Positions 9,258 through 19,207 are shown, numbered from the stretch's first letter. The stretch: DNA of 64,000 nt from Chitinophagaceae bacterium (GCA_016722465.1 JADKJC010000004.1:282776-346775), one strand, 5' to 3'. Numbers and translations: made by a program. Notes: generated by a model not told the origin, from the sequence alone.

Positions 9258-10172
9258 TTAGGGATAAACTATTTTTCTTTTTTTAGGCTTTAGCGGCCAT
9301 ACGCCTACAATCCTGCAGATGTTTTCTTCAAAGGAAGCACCTTCTACCATCATAAACCGGGGTAAACAATACCGGTGTGCTAATTTTTCTTTGGTAAGAT
9401 ATTTTTGCTCGGTACTAAAAGCCAGTGTATAACCGAATCGCTTAAGGAAACTGATCTCCCTGTTTGAATAATCTCCGTTGGGAAATGCAAAATGTTTTAC
9501 ATCTTTTCCAATCCACTCTTCAATGATTTCTTTTGAATGTTCGATCTCATATTTTGATTCTGTATTGGAACATCTTGGAAGGATAGGGTGGGAGACACTG
9601 TGACTGCCTATTGCAAAGTACTTGTTTTTTGATATCTCTCTTACCTGGTCAATGGTCAGTGCTTCCCTTTTGATCTGTATCTTACTTTTGGTTTCTTCTA
9701 TGATCTTTATCCTGTCTTCATTGTCCAGTGTTTTGAAAAATTCAACAGATTCTTTCGATAGCCCCATTTTCCTTGCTTCCATAATGTAAGACCACCAATA
9801 GCCGCTTCCTTTTTCCACCACCTCTGTACTTACAAATATGGCAACCGGCACTTCGTTCTGTACTGCCACAGGTACAATATTATCCAGGTTGCTTTGCCAG
9901 CCATCATCTATGGTGATGACCACCGCACCGTTTGGAAAAGCCTTTTCTTTATTGATAATCCTTTCTATTTCGCAAACGGATATAAAATGAAAACCATTTT
10001 TAGAAAGCCAGTCAATACAGGATTCGAAAAACGCTTTGCTGGGTGCATGAAAGCACAGAGAAAGAATATATTCTCCTCTTTGCACTCTTTGTGCTGCCCG
10101 TTTAACCACTCCTGATTTAATGAGTGTTTTGGCAAGTAATTTACCAAGATTATTTCTAACTGAGGTCTTCAC
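9258..10172 (-). CDS. Polysaccharide deacetylase (NodB-type) family protein
   Basis: 304 residues. The NodB motif 1 Asp-Asp pair is in VVITIDDGWQSN, and the metal-binding H-x3-H is in IGSHSVSHPILPR. FAFPNGDYSNRE carries the later motif. Family enzymes remove N- or O-acetyl groups from polysaccharides such as chitin, peptidoglycan or PNAG. A weak basic-hydrophobic N-terminus (LLAKTLIKSGVVKRAAQRV) is not a clear signal peptide, so the site of action is uncertain. It sits inside the glycosyltransferase cluster, so a lipid-linked intermediate or the final polymer is the likely substrate (inference). Confidence 0.88.
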   Translation of the reverse strand: MKTSVRNNLGKLLAKTLIKSGVVKRAAQRVQRGEYILSLCFHAPSKAFFESCIDWLSKNGFHFISVCEIERIINKEKAFPNGAVVITIDDGWQSNLDNIVPVAVQNEVPVAIFVSTEVVEKGSGYWWSYIMEARKMGLSKESVEFFKTLDNEDRIKIIEETKSKIQIKREALTIDQVREISKNKYFAIGSHSVSHPILPRCSNTESKYEIEHSKEIIEEWIGKDVKHFAFPNGDYSNREISFLKRFGYTLAFSTEQKYLTKEKLAHRYCLPRFMMVEGASFEENICRIVGVWPLKPKKRKIVYP

Positions 10173-10336
10173 CTGTTCTGATTTTTAAGGGAATGTATTA
10201 CTAACAAAAAACACTGAAGTGCAGGATGTAATTGTTATAAAGTATCTCTTACTGCACAACAGTAGGATTTTTAAAAGGATATTTATAATGAAATTAGGGA
10301 AAAAAGCAATACCCAGAATGTTAACGGGTAAAATGA

Positions 10337-11527
10337 CTATTTGTATAGCCTGTTGGGTAATTTTTCACCTTTATAAACTGCGATGAATTCAGCAGTCATC
10401 CTGTTGAGCATGAATTTTTCGTGAATGGTATTAAGGGCTTTTAACCCCATTTGTTTAGCTATTTCAGGATTGTTGTACAGGTATAATAGTTTTGATGTGA
10501 GGCCATCCACATCTTTGTTCGCCACTAAAAAGCCATTTTCATTGTCTACAATCACTTCATTGGTTCCGCCACCTTCTGTTGCTAATACGGGTTTTTGCAA
10601 ACTCATGTATTCAATAATGGAATTTGAAACACCTTCACCATGCACATCGCTGTTTGTGCAAAGTACCCCTACATCAAATACCTGGTTAATTGCTTCCACA
10701 TCTGAACGTCTTCCCAGGAACAGGATGTTCTTTCTTGCATCTGCCGGTACTGTATCTTCAATTGCCTGGCGGTTCTTTCCTTCTCCAATCAATAAAAAGC
10801 AGGCATCCTTGTGATCCTTTACAATTCTTATTGCAGCCTGGGTAAATGTATCAAAGTCTTTGCGGTCGTGAAAAGCACCCACCATCCCTACTACAAAAGA
10901 AAATTGCTCAATGCCCAGTTCTTTTTTCAACTGGTCTTTATTGGGCAGGTTACTGAAACGGTTCATGTCGATGCCATTGTAGATGCAGTAAGTTTTTTCA
11001 ATGGGAGCTCCATACGACCTGATACCGGCAAGGGAGTTGGCCAGTACAACATCTGAGAAAAAGAAAGTGATCAACCCTCTCAAATAATTTTTATGGCGCC
11101 ATGAAATGTGTACCGGTGCATCGGCAATGATGCCATTGATAAATTTGAACTTTCTGAATGGCAATAGGGGTAGCATATAAACGCTGCACATAGAACCCCA
11201 GGAATGAATAATATCGGGTTTGTATTTTTGTATGGCCCCTTTGATAATAAAAAAGGGCTTAGTGGTATATTTATATTCCCTGTCGCTTTCAATAATGGTG
11301 ATGGGGAAGTCGTACATGTAATCATATCCAACGCCCACATCCGATATCGAAATAAGGATAATCTTGTAAGCAGGGTCCTTGCTCAATGACTTGATGAGTT
11401 CAAGCATTCTTCTTTCTTTTCCTCCTCCGCCAATATTATCTGCTACAAAAAGGATTGTCATCCTGTGGCTTTTATTTGTGGTTATTGGTTCTGCAATGAT
11501 TGTACTTACTTGTGAATGGGTAATCAT
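10337..11527 (-). CDS. Family 4 glycosyltransferase
   Basis: 396 residues. The N-terminal loop is ADNIGGGGKERRMLELIKSL, typical of GT4 enzymes. The donor domain includes GMVGAFHDRKDFDTFTQAA and LLIGEGKNRQAIED, and the EX7E motif is in EGVSNSIIEYMSLQKPVLAT followed by EGGGTNEVI. The fifteen or so residues before MTILFVADNIGGG may be a wrong extension; a start at that methionine is possible. It is separated by 164 bp from the deacetylase gene downstream and 108 bp from the ATP-grasp gene upstream. It is a presumed cytoplasmic transferase for repeat-unit assembly; the sugar is unknown. Confidence 0.88.
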   Translation of the reverse strand: MITHSQVSTIIAEPITTNKSHRMTILFVADNIGGGGKERRMLELIKSLSKDPAYKIILISISDVGVGYDYMYDFPITIIESDREYKYTTKPFFIIKGAIQKYKPDIIHSWGSMCSVYMLPLLPFRKFKFINGIIADAPVHISWRHKNYLRGLITFFFSDVVLANSLAGIRSYGAPIEKTYCIYNGIDMNRFSNLPNKDQLKKELGIEQFSFVVGMVGAFHDRKDFDTFTQAAIRIVKDHKDACFLLIGEGKNRQAIEDTVPADARKNILFLGRRSDVEAINQVFDVGVLCTNSDVHGEGVSNSIIEYMSLQKPVLATEGGGTNEVIVDNENGFLVANKDVDGLTSKLLYLYNNPEIAKQMGLKALNTIHEKFMLNRMTAEFIAVYKGEKLPNRLYK

Positions 11528-11635
11528 TGCAGGTAATTTTGCTTTACAGAGGGTAATTGATTGAAGCTGATTAGCTTGAGAATTTTTTTTAGCAGCAATT
11601 GTTAAGCCAAAATGCTTCGGATCAACAACTAATTA

Positions 11636-12661
11636 TTATTTAGCCACGTATTTTATAAAATCTTCCATTTGATAATACTGAAGATTTACTTTATCTGGAT
11701 GCCATTGCAGGTTATCATCCCAATAGCCGGGACAGTCATCATAAAATGGCCCAATGATATAAGTATAACTGATCTCAACAATTTTAGGGTCATCTCCATC
11801 CCATATAAAATCAAATGCTACCGATTGAACGTCTAATTTTTTGGCAATGTCGAAGGCAATTTTAATACAACGTTTGTCAAACAGCTCCGGTTCATAAGCT
11901 TTGATACCACTGCCGGAGGCCCTGAAATCATTTTCTCTTACATAACGCCTCACACCTACACAACGGTTGCCAATAACGACCAGCCTTGTATCATGATTGT
12001 TGTTCGGGGCAAAATCCTGGAAGTAGATATAACCTTTTTCTCTTTGAGAAAACCTGGCAAGTTCGGTAGGAATGATCAATCTTGCGATGCCTTTAAAAAT
12101 GCCTTTAACAGCATTGAAGTTCTTATCTCTTTTCAGTACCCAGAATTTATCTTTCAACCTGCCCCAGCCATCTATCTGTGGAAACCCACGTCCAAATGCT
12201 TTGTTCACATAACGCTGAGCATCTGCTCTTGACCTTACCAGCTTTACATTGATAGAGCCGGCGCCTCCACGTAATTTCCAGACTTTTGGAAATGTGGTTT
12301 GATCAAGCCATTTTTCTGCCTGCTCCTTTACATAAAAAATATGTGTTTTTACCAGCGGGGCATCCAGTGCTTCCAGCAGATATTTCTGTCCCACTTTATC
12401 ATCGTGGTGCCAGCTTGTTTTAAAATCCGGGAACATTTTCTTTCCTCTCAATTCCAGTGAAATGGTTAATTGCCTTGCCATTAATGCAGCCCTGAAATCA
12501 TTCTGGTTCCAGTTCCACATCAATGCATCACAGTCATCGAGTTGCTGAATGATGTCAGAATCGTAGCAGCTTACAATTTTATAAGCGATACCTTTTTCCT
12601 CACAATACTTTATCCACCTGTCGCTGAAACCATTTTCGTGTGGGTGTATGGCTAATTTCAT
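11636..12661 (-). CDS. ATP-grasp superfamily protein in a polysaccharide locus
   Basis: 341 residues. After an N-terminal preATP-grasp-like part (LAIHPHENGFSDRWIKYCEE), the protein has FPKVWKLRGGAGSINVKLV (the lysine and glycine-rich ATP-binding loop). The C-terminal VAFDFIWDGDDPKIVEISYT gives the acidic metal ligands, including the ExS/N pattern. ATP-grasp enzymes join a carboxylate to an amine or thiol through an acyl-phosphate. In polysaccharide loci they are candidates for attaching an amino acid or similar group to a uronic acid or an amino sugar. That fits the uronate epimerase and amino-sugar genes nearby, but it is inference. Confidence 0.82.
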   Translation of the reverse strand: MKLAIHPHENGFSDRWIKYCEEKGIAYKIVSCYDSDIIQQLDDCDALMWNWNQNDFRAALMARQLTISLELRGKKMFPDFKTSWHHDDKVGQKYLLEALDAPLVKTHIFYVKEQAEKWLDQTTFPKVWKLRGGAGSINVKLVRSRADAQRYVNKAFGRGFPQIDGWGRLKDKFWVLKRDKNFNAVKGIFKGIARLIIPTELARFSQREKGYIYFQDFAPNNNHDTRLVVIGNRCVGVRRYVRENDFRASGSGIKAYEPELFDKRCIKIAFDIAKKLDVQSVAFDFIWDGDDPKIVEISYTYIIGPFYDDCPGYWDDNLQWHPDKVNLQYYQMEDFIKYVAK

Positions 12662-12702
12662 CTTTATATTTTTAACCTCCTTGGGTAAAGCCGGTTTTAT
12701 AA

Positions 12703-13869
12703 TTATTGTTGTTTGATTTGTTCAGCAATATAATCGGCCATAATCCCAGCTTGTATTTTATAATCAAACAGGGTTTGTGCTACTTTTTTACCGGCCAGTC
12801 CAATGGCTTTTGACCGTTCAGGATCTGCTAACGCCTCTTCCATTTTTATTGCAAAAGCATCTGCATTATCTGGCACTGATAAAAATCCTGTTTCTCCATC
12901 TTTTACAAACAATGGTATTTCACCCACGCTCGTAACCACGATGGGTACCCCGGTAGCAAGGTACTCACCAATTTTGATGGGAAAGTTGCCGGAGTTCAGT
13001 TCGTTATCTGGTTTTGCAACCACCAGTATGGATGCATTGCATAAGATCACGGGCATCATTTCTCTTTCAACGAGGCCGGTAAAAACAACCCTGTCGGTAA
13101 TGCCTAAGCGACTGATTGCATCCAGTGTTTCTTTGATGGCCGTTTTATTATTGTTGTTTCCTACAAGCACTAATTTTAAATCCGGGAAGCGATCCTTGAT
13201 TTTTGCAAAAGCTTCTATCAACACCGGAACACCATCTTTGTTTCCACTGATATTACCACAGTAACCAACATATGGGAAAGGATAGGGGCTTGGTTTGGTG
13301 GTGCTGAAGAAAGCAAGGTCCACTACTGTCAGTAATTTTTTTAAGGCAGGGTTAAACTGTTTGAGGTAAGTAATCAGTTTATCACTGATCACAAAAATAC
13401 CGTCAAATCTTGGCAGCATTTTATGCTGGTAAATATGGAGCATCCGCTTGTTGATATCAAATACATAGGGAAGCTCGGTTCTTTCATGAAAGACTTTTAT
13501 TTTATAGCTTTTTGCTTTTTTTACCAGGTAGTCAATCGGTATGGTGTGAATAGACATGATGGAGAAAACCATCATTGCATCTATCTTTTTTTCTGTTGCC
13601 TGCTGCTTTAAAATCTTCTTTGTTTTTAATACAGACTTCAGATAGTAATAGTGCTTTAGTATTTTATTGCTGCCTTTATAACTGTTCAGTTCTTCAAACT
13701 GTACGCCGAAATAGTCCAGTTTTTTTTTGCCCGCCCAATCCTGGGGAGTCAATACCAAAAAGCGTACACCATGGCCCAGTTCCACCAATCCTTTTGCCAG
13801 TACCGATTGCCTGATGGCAGCGGCATGTACATCAGGATAAGAACCTGTTGACACGAAAATAAAATTCAT
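12703..13869 (-). CDS. Family 4 glycosyltransferase
   Basis: 388 residues. The N-terminus reads FVSTGSYPDVHAAAIRQSVL, a GT4-like acceptor-side opening. PYVGYCGNISGNKDGVPVLI starts the donor domain, and the EX7E region is in NSGNFPIKIGEYLATGVPIV, where the first acidic residue of the motif is replaced by a serine/asparagine stretch. It is 23 bp from the acyltransferase gene and 41 bp from the ATP-grasp gene, so co-transcription is likely. It is a presumed sugar transferase in repeat-unit assembly. Confidence 0.87.
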   Translation of the reverse strand: MNFIFVSTGSYPDVHAAAIRQSVLAKGLVELGHGVRFLVLTPQDWAGKKKLDYFGVQFEELNSYKGSNKILKHYYYLKSVLKTKKILKQQATEKKIDAMMVFSIMSIHTIPIDYLVKKAKSYKIKVFHERTELPYVFDINKRMLHIYQHKMLPRFDGIFVISDKLITYLKQFNPALKKLLTVVDLAFFSTTKPSPYPFPYVGYCGNISGNKDGVPVLIEAFAKIKDRFPDLKLVLVGNNNNKTAIKETLDAISRLGITDRVVFTGLVEREMMPVILCNASILVVAKPDNELNSGNFPIKIGEYLATGVPIVVTSVGEIPLFVKDGETGFLSVPDNADAFAIKMEEALADPERSKAIGLAGKKVAQTLFDYKIQAGIMADYIAEQIKQQ

Positions 13870-13892
13870 TGATTCTTTATTTACTTTTTGGG

Positions 13893-14501
13893 TTACAGAT
13901 TTTTGATCACTTTGCAGGGATTGCCGCCAGCAATTACGTTGGCGGGAATATCCCTTGTTACTACACTGTTGGCACCAATCACGCTGTTATCTCCAATGGT
14001 TACCCCTTTTAATACAATGGAACCATAACCAATAAAAACATTGTTGCCAATAAGGATGGGGCTTGAATCACCGGAGGAGGTTTTTCTTTCGTGGGGGAGT
14101 ATGCCGTGCCAGTCAAAATCGGTGATGAGTGTATTGGCGCCGCACATTACATCATCTCCAATGATGATCTTTTCTTTTGCACCGATCACCGTGCCACTAA
14201 AGCCACAATGATTGCCAATAGATATCACTGCAGTTTTACTATGGGTGGAGAGCATGCAGTGCCTGTTAATACCGATCATGTTGGAACTATTATCACTTCT
14301 GAAACTGCAGTTATTGCCAATGCTGATGCTGGACTCCGGGTAACGTACCACATAAGTGGAGCTCCAGAAACGAACGCTTTTGCCGTAGCTTACTTTTTTT
14401 AGAGACAGTACGATCCCCATGTAGCATTCAGAATACAACTCCAGTGCCTTTAAGCGCCAGGCCCTTAACTTCATCATTATTTTACCCTGTGTATCTGCCA
14501 T
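13893..14501 (-). CDS. Left-handed beta-helix (hexapeptide) acyltransferase
   Basis: 202 residues. The C-terminal two thirds are hexapeptide repeats of the [LIV]-G-x4 type: ISIGNNCSF, ISIGNHCGFSG, IIIGDDVMCG, ILIGNNVFIG, VTIGDNSVIG, then the typical end NVIAGGNPCKVIK. This is the WbbJ/NodL/LacA-like O-acetyltransferase pattern, using acetyl-CoA. The histidine in ITDFDWHGI is a candidate catalytic residue. It probably O-acetylates a sugar of the polysaccharide. It lies between the methyltransferase gene and a glycosyltransferase gene with short gaps. Confidence 0.9.
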   Translation of the reverse strand: MADTQGKIMMKLRAWRLKALELYSECYMGIVLSLKKVSYGKSVRFWSSTYVVRYPESSISIGNNCSFRSDNSSNMIGINRHCMLSTHSKTAVISIGNHCGFSGTVIGAKEKIIIGDDVMCGANTLITDFDWHGILPHERKTSSGDSSPILIGNNVFIGYGSIVLKGVTIGDNSVIGANSVVTRDIPANVIAGGNPCKVIKNL

Positions 14502-14562
14502 TGTAAAATGTCAATTGAATGATTGTTTTTCTTTCAAAATAAAAACTGGCCATTGTGATTGC

Positions 14563-15492
14563 CTAGGATGTTTTTCTAAAGAATATACCGGTACTGAAGC
14601 CTGAATTTTTTATTGTTTTCTTTGCTAATAATTTCAACTCAGCAAAATTGAGTTTTGTATTGTACAATTGAAAAAAATCAGCCATGCCCATGGGTGTAAG
14701 GCCAGCGTTGGTACCCAGCAGTTTTAATGTACTGTTTGTAAAGGCATTGATGTGCTGGTGTGGAGAAACAAGCCTGAACAAATCCTGTGACAGGCCCTGT
14801 TCGCCCAGTATTTTTTTTACATTGCTGCAATCCGGTACGGCAATAAAGATCAGCCCGTCATCGGTAAGGCTTTGTTGCAATTGCTTTACTATACCCAGTG
14901 GATCTGACACATGCTCAAATACCTGGTTCACCCAGATGAAGCTGAAGTAATTATTGAATTTTTCTAAATTATTGATGATGGTAACACCCATGCTGTCCAT
15001 GTGATCATTTTTATCTGCAGACAGATCGAAGGCATAGGTATTAAAGCCCTTCTTGGTAGCGATGGAACAGAAATTGCCGTAACCTGCTCCAAAATCCATC
15101 AGGTTGATCTTTTCTTTTTTGCTGAAGTGCTTTTTTATGATGCTCAGTATGGTTTCTTCATAAGTGCTGTATGGAAGTTTGCTGTAGTGAACTTTCAGCA
15201 ATTCTTTATCAAGCCATTCATTGTACAATAATCCCATGCCGGTATCGCTTAACACTTCTGTTAAATAAACGAAATGACAGTTATTGCATTCTGCCACATT
15301 GTATAACAGGTCTTTTAATGGGCCATTATTATATCCATCATAAAACGAGTTACCATAGTATTTCTCCAGTTTTATAAAATCCAGGAAGCCGGGACTGTTG
15401 TGTTTTGAACTGAACAGTACGGTACGATCTTTTGATTGACAAACCGGGCATGCCTCACGATTGATGACGAGGGCTTTTTTATCAATAGTCAT
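14563..15492 (-). CDS. Class I SAM-dependent methyltransferase with N-terminal zinc-ribbon-like motif
   Basis: 309 residues. Two cysteine pairs near the N-terminus (CPVC, then CNNC about 50 residues later) suggest a small zinc-binding part like that of sugar C-methyltransferases. SAM motif I is LMDFGAGYGNFCSIA at about residues 132-146, and IWVNQVFEHVSDPLGIV matches the motif IV/post region of Methyltransf_11/12 enzymes. In this locus it most likely methylates a sugar nucleotide or the growing glycan. It sits between the flippase and acyltransferase genes on the same strand. The exact substrate is not visible. Confidence 0.85.
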   Translation of the reverse strand: MTIDKKALVINREACPVCQSKDRTVLFSSKHNSPGFLDFIKLEKYYGNSFYDGYNNGPLKDLLYNVAECNNCHFVYLTEVLSDTGMGLLYNEWLDKELLKVHYSKLPYSTYEETILSIIKKHFSKKEKINLMDFGAGYGNFCSIATKKGFNTYAFDLSADKNDHMDSMGVTIINNLEKFNNYFSFIWVNQVFEHVSDPLGIVKQLQQSLTDDGLIFIAVPDCSNVKKILGEQGLSQDLFRLVSPHQHINAFTNSTLKLLGTNAGLTPMGMADFFQLYNTKLNFAELKLLAKKTIKNSGFSTGIFFRKTS

Positions 15493-15569
15493 AGTTTTGC
15501 ATTTTGCATTGAATAATAAAATTAATATTCAGGAATGAGGGATACAGGTTTAAGCTGTGTAAGGCATAT

Positions 15570-16862
15570 TTAATCAACCGTTATTGCTGAAGTGGGTTGC
15601 ACTTCATCTTCATGAATGGTTATTTTTATTCCCTCAGATTTTTGGACAATGTATTTTTTATAGTAGAAAATAAAAAGTGACAGGAACAGCACGAGGGATC
15701 CAAGCGACTTGGCAATGATACCACCCGTGGAGGAGTATAGCTTGATCAGCACAACAGAGGAAACCAATTGTGTTAAGCCAACGGCAATGGACACTTTCTT
15801 CATATACTTTGACTCGCCTTTTGCCAGTAAAAATTTATTTACAAAGTCACCAAAGCCGTGAAGAACTGCACCAAATGAACCGATCTTGATCAGGGTACTT
15901 ACATCTTTGTATTCAGGTTTCAGGAAAAAGTCAATCATAAAGTCTATACACAGCAGCAGGACTACCTGCATGCCGATACAGGCAAGTACCACTTTGATAA
16001 AATTACTTTTGGGTATGGTTGGCAGGGTAATGTATTTTTTAAAATTAGAGGTGCCAACGATGCTGGGCAGTATGGACAGCGGCATGATGAAACTAAGTGC
16101 CAGGCTATAATGTCCCACATCCTGGTGATTGTCGGGGTTAAAATAACCCACCAGTATTGGCAGGAGGTAAATTACGCCTACCCCCCACAAGCCTCCCCAG
16201 TACAATTGTATCCCAAAAGTTTTATGCTGCAGTTTAAGGTCGAGCCATTCACTGGTGCCTCTTTTAAAGATCGGCCTGTCGTTCCATAGTAGTAATAAAC
16301 AAACAAAAAAGGAGCTGCCGTAAAATAATAGTGCATTATAATAAATACTGCCCTGCGAAAGGGATTGAAAAGAGTATAACAGTATGATATAAATAAAAGG
16401 TGGAACAAAGCGGTACACTGCAAGCTGTAGTAGTTTTTTTTCCCCCTGGTACACCGATTCAAAATAAAACCCTAATGGGTGAATGAGGAACATCGGAAGC
16501 ATGATTAGTGCCAGGTGGAATAATTGTTCATTCAGCAACGAAGGGAAAAAAAAGCCAATGACCAGTATTGTGAGTATGATTACAGAAAGGCCGGCCAGTG
16601 CAAAATAGATAAGGTATCCTTTATAGGTTCTTATTTTTACTTTATCATCCGTTGCTGCAATAAGCCTTCCCCCTGATGAATAGAGACCAAAATTTACCAG
16701 ATAGCTGATCAGTACAACAAAACTCTGCAGGTATTTCCAGTCGCCAAAAGCTTTGCCCAGCAGTAAACGGGAATTCAATACGCTTCCAAAAAAACTTAAT
16801 CCTAAAGCCGCAATCGTGGCAGCAAAAAGGATCTTCGAACTATGTTTCTCAAGTATCTTCAT
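15570..16862 (-). CDS. Polysaccharide repeat-unit flippase, Wzx-like (MOP superfamily)
   Basis: 430 residues with about twelve hydrophobic segments and few charged residues between them, the plan of Wzx/RfbX flippases that move undecaprenyl-linked repeat units across the inner membrane. The N-terminal segment SSKILFAATIAALGLSFFGS and the late KFLLAKGESKYMKKVSI loop fit the family. Its start overlaps the end of the polymerase gene by 14 bp, a strong sign of co-translation. Assignment is from topology and context, because Wzx proteins share little sequence. Confidence 0.82.
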   Translation of the reverse strand: MKILEKHSSKILFAATIAALGLSFFGSVLNSRLLLGKAFGDWKYLQSFVVLISYLVNFGLYSSGGRLIAATDDKVKIRTYKGYLIYFALAGLSVIILTILVIGFFFPSLLNEQLFHLALIMLPMFLIHPLGFYFESVYQGEKKLLQLAVYRFVPPFIYIILLYSFQSLSQGSIYYNALLFYGSSFFVCLLLLWNDRPIFKRGTSEWLDLKLQHKTFGIQLYWGGLWGVGVIYLLPILVGYFNPDNHQDVGHYSLALSFIMPLSILPSIVGTSNFKKYITLPTIPKSNFIKVVLACIGMQVVLLLCIDFMIDFFLKPEYKDVSTLIKIGSFGAVLHGFGDFVNKFLLAKGESKYMKKVSIAVGLTQLVSSVVLIKLYSSTGGIIAKSLGSLVLFLSLFIFYYKKYIVQKSEGIKITIHEDEVQPTSAITVD

Positions 16863-18081
16863 ATTCTTCGTCGTGTTCAGTCTCCTGTTCTATAATTTTT
16901 GAATATTGGCAGGCATTCAGCCCCATCAGCAGGCTTAAAAAATAGTAATAATGTTCCGAACATACTGTACAATAAATAGCCAGCCCCAGGCAGGCGGCAA
17001 TCCAAAAAAAGATGATGATTTTGGTGCCTTTAATGTCTTCAAACTGTAAAATTTCAACTTTTGTAAAAAGAGATTTTACTAATAATACGATGTATGTTAA
17101 AATGGTTGGTAACCCTGCCCACCAGGCAATCAATACAAACTGGTTATCTAAAAAGCCATAATAGTCATTGATGCTATGCCAATACCATAGTTGTAAAGGG
17201 CCAACTCCCTGTATCATGTATTCCATGTCATACTGGGAGAAAAAATCAAGCAACTGGTCGCTTCTGGTATCTTCGCCTGAACGTTCAGAAAGGTTGGTGA
17301 ATGCCCCTTCCACGGTTCCGCTTAGTTCGCTGTTCATCAGCACAAAATATCCAACACCCACTAACACAAGCATTCCCAAAATAACCAGAATGCCATTTTT
17401 TGTTTGTAGTTGTGCCCTGAATTTTATCATTATATAAAGCAGGTATAAAACAAGGTATGACCTGGAGCCCGAGCTAAGAACAATGATAAATATCAACAGG
17501 AAGGCTGCCATGTTGATGAGGTTCTTTTTCTTATTTGGCTCATCCTGCAGAAAGAAAAAGGGAAATACCCACATCAGGAAAACTGCAAAATCACGTAGGG
17601 CAAGCAAAAACTCCTTTCTGCTGGCTCCCATACCAGCCTTGCCGATATTGATGATACTGGCTGCAAGGATTCCGAAGCAGGCGAAATAGAAGAAGTTTAA
17701 AACTTTTGGAAAATACTTGGTATCTGCTGCAAAAAAAAGAATGCCGATATTAAGATAGGTGCCAATCCCCTTAATGCTATAAAAAAAGGTTGGCTGGCCG
17801 AGGGTTTTACTCAGTGTTTCAAACGATGCAATGGTTACAAAAAGTACTAGTAGAACATAACATACCCTCACATAGGAAGGGAAATATTCTTTATAAGTAA
17901 AGAAAGAGGCTACGGCTGCAAAGCTAATCAAAACATCACCCAGGAAATCAAGTCTGAAGTACCAGGGAAATATACCCTCCTGGGCGGTAGCCATATTGTT
18001 TTGAGCAAAATACAGTTTTACCATATTAAAGCTCAATCCAATAATGATGCACCAGAATATGTATTTCGAGATTTGTTTCAT
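16849..18081 (-). CDS. O-antigen/capsule polymerase, Wzy-like
   Basis: 410 residues with ten or more predicted membrane helices. A long hydrophilic loop with LSERSGEDTRSDQLLDFFSQ followed by GVGPLQLWYWHS resembles the periplasmic loop of O-antigen ligase/polymerase (Wzy_C-like) proteins. SSGSRSYLVLYLLYIMIKF before it fits the same class. It polymerises repeat units at the periplasmic face of the inner membrane. The 260-bp region upstream (18082-18341) is AT-rich apart from one GC-rich hairpin near 18150-18175 on the transcribed strand, possibly a leader structure. The gene overlaps the flippase gene. Confidence 0.8.
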   Translation of the reverse strand: MKQISKYIFWCIIIGLSFNMVKLYFAQNNMATAQEGIFPWYFRLDFLGDVLISFAAVASFFTYKEYFPSYVRVCYVLLVLFVTIASFETLSKTLGQPTFFYSIKGIGTYLNIGILFFAADTKYFPKVLNFFYFACFGILAASIINIGKAGMGASRKEFLLALRDFAVFLMWVFPFFFLQDEPNKKKNLINMAAFLLIFIIVLSSGSRSYLVLYLLYIMIKFRAQLQTKNGILVILGMLVLVGVGYFVLMNSELSGTVEGAFTNLSERSGEDTRSDQLLDFFSQYDMEYMIQGVGPLQLWYWHSINDYYGFLDNQFVLIAWWAGLPTILTYIVLLVKSLFTKVEILQFEDIKGTKIIIFFWIAACLGLAIYCTVCSEHYYYFLSLLMGLNACQYSKIIEQETEHDEEYEDT

Positions 18082-18341
18082 CCTAATTTACTGAATGGGA
18101 ATATTTGTAAACTAAGTTTAGTGTAAGGTTAATCAATCCGTTTTTAGAGCAGGGCATGGCTTCGCCTCCCTGAGTCACAGGCTTTTTTAATATTGTGTTG
18201 GATCCTGGTTATAAATTTACATTTAGTAACAGGGAAAAGTGTATAAAAATAAACGCAATTGTTTTTATATAATTGTTTTATCTAAACTGGCTGTTTAATA
18301 AAATAAACCAGTCAATCCTCCAGAACAAGAACAGCGCAATC

Positions 18342-19088
18342 TTATACTTTTCCTTTCATTCCCAGTAACCCGGACAGTTTTTTTAACAGCCAGTAACCGT
18401 ATGTAAAATAATTTACAGATTCTACCACTTTACCCCCAAATAATAGTTTATAATTATTGATGCCTTTTAAACTCTCATCAGTAGTATCTTTTGCGTAGCC
18501 ACCAAAGTCAAATACTTTATAACCCTGCTGTTTAAAGTAGATAATATTTTTTGAGGTTAAATACTTATTGGCCCTTCCGATCAGGTTCCTGTCTATCTGC
18601 TCATCCAGGCGCCGGGTGGCTGCATGGTGGTGGCGTACAATACCTGTTTCCTTATCTGTGAGATAGCTGTGTGCAGCGAGTACTTCGCCGTTAAATAATG
18701 CAAAGCTTAGTGTAATATTATCACCAAATTCTTCTATCCTGCGGCGGCTGACAAGACTGGTGTTTTTCTTCCTGGCAAAGTCGTTAAAGAAATCAACAAA
18801 TTTATCAGTTTCGCCATTGTTAAAGCTACAGCTAATGCCTTCAGTTTCGGCTACTCTTGCCTGCTGCCTTATCTGTTTTGAAAAATTGCCGATGATGGTT
18901 TCCTCATCCTGGCCAAGGTCAAGTTCGATTGTATGAGAGATGTTCTTTATACAGGGCAAGTTTGCCCGGTCCTGTTTTTTTACATTCCAGTAAACATTCA
19001 AACCCAATACATCCACAAGCCTGTATTTATATTGAAACCAGTTTTCGTAAACTTTGAGAAAATAGAATTTTTTATAATAACGTATCAT
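18342..19088 (-). CDS. FemAB/GNAT-like acyltransferase-fold protein
   Basis: 248 residues. The region from IELDLGQDEETIIGNFSKQI through QQARVAETEGISC matches the start of the acetyltransferase-like domain found in FemAB/GNAT_6 proteins. LSFALFNGEVLAAHSYLTD and FDFGGYAKDTTDESLKGINNYK match its core strand and the late GNAT motif. Such proteins in polysaccharide loci transfer an amino-acyl or acyl group. It is the first gene after the promoter at 19208-19240. The acyl donor is unknown. Confidence 0.7.
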   Translation of the reverse strand: MIRYYKKFYFLKVYENWFQYKYRLVDVLGLNVYWNVKKQDRANLPCIKNISHTIELDLGQDEETIIGNFSKQIRQQARVAETEGISCSFNNGETDKFVDFFNDFARKKNTSLVSRRRIEEFGDNITLSFALFNGEVLAAHSYLTDKETGIVRHHHAATRRLDEQIDRNLIGRANKYLTSKNIIYFKQQGYKVFDFGGYAKDTTDESLKGINNYKLLFGGKVVESVNYFTYGYWLLKKLSGLLGMKGKV

Positions 19089-19207
19089 CTTTCGTTTTAA
19101 TAGTTTCGGCTACTTTATTAGTTTTAAAATCAATATTTCTATAACGCCTGTTTGGGGTAATTATTTCCCATATTTAGACTTTTTCCAAAATATATATTTT
19201 TTAGACA

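Noticed and set aside
18150..18175. JUMPstart/ops-like antitermination site before the polymerase gene
   Set aside because: There is a GC-rich hairpin, but no GGCGGTAG-type core; it may be only a leader structure.
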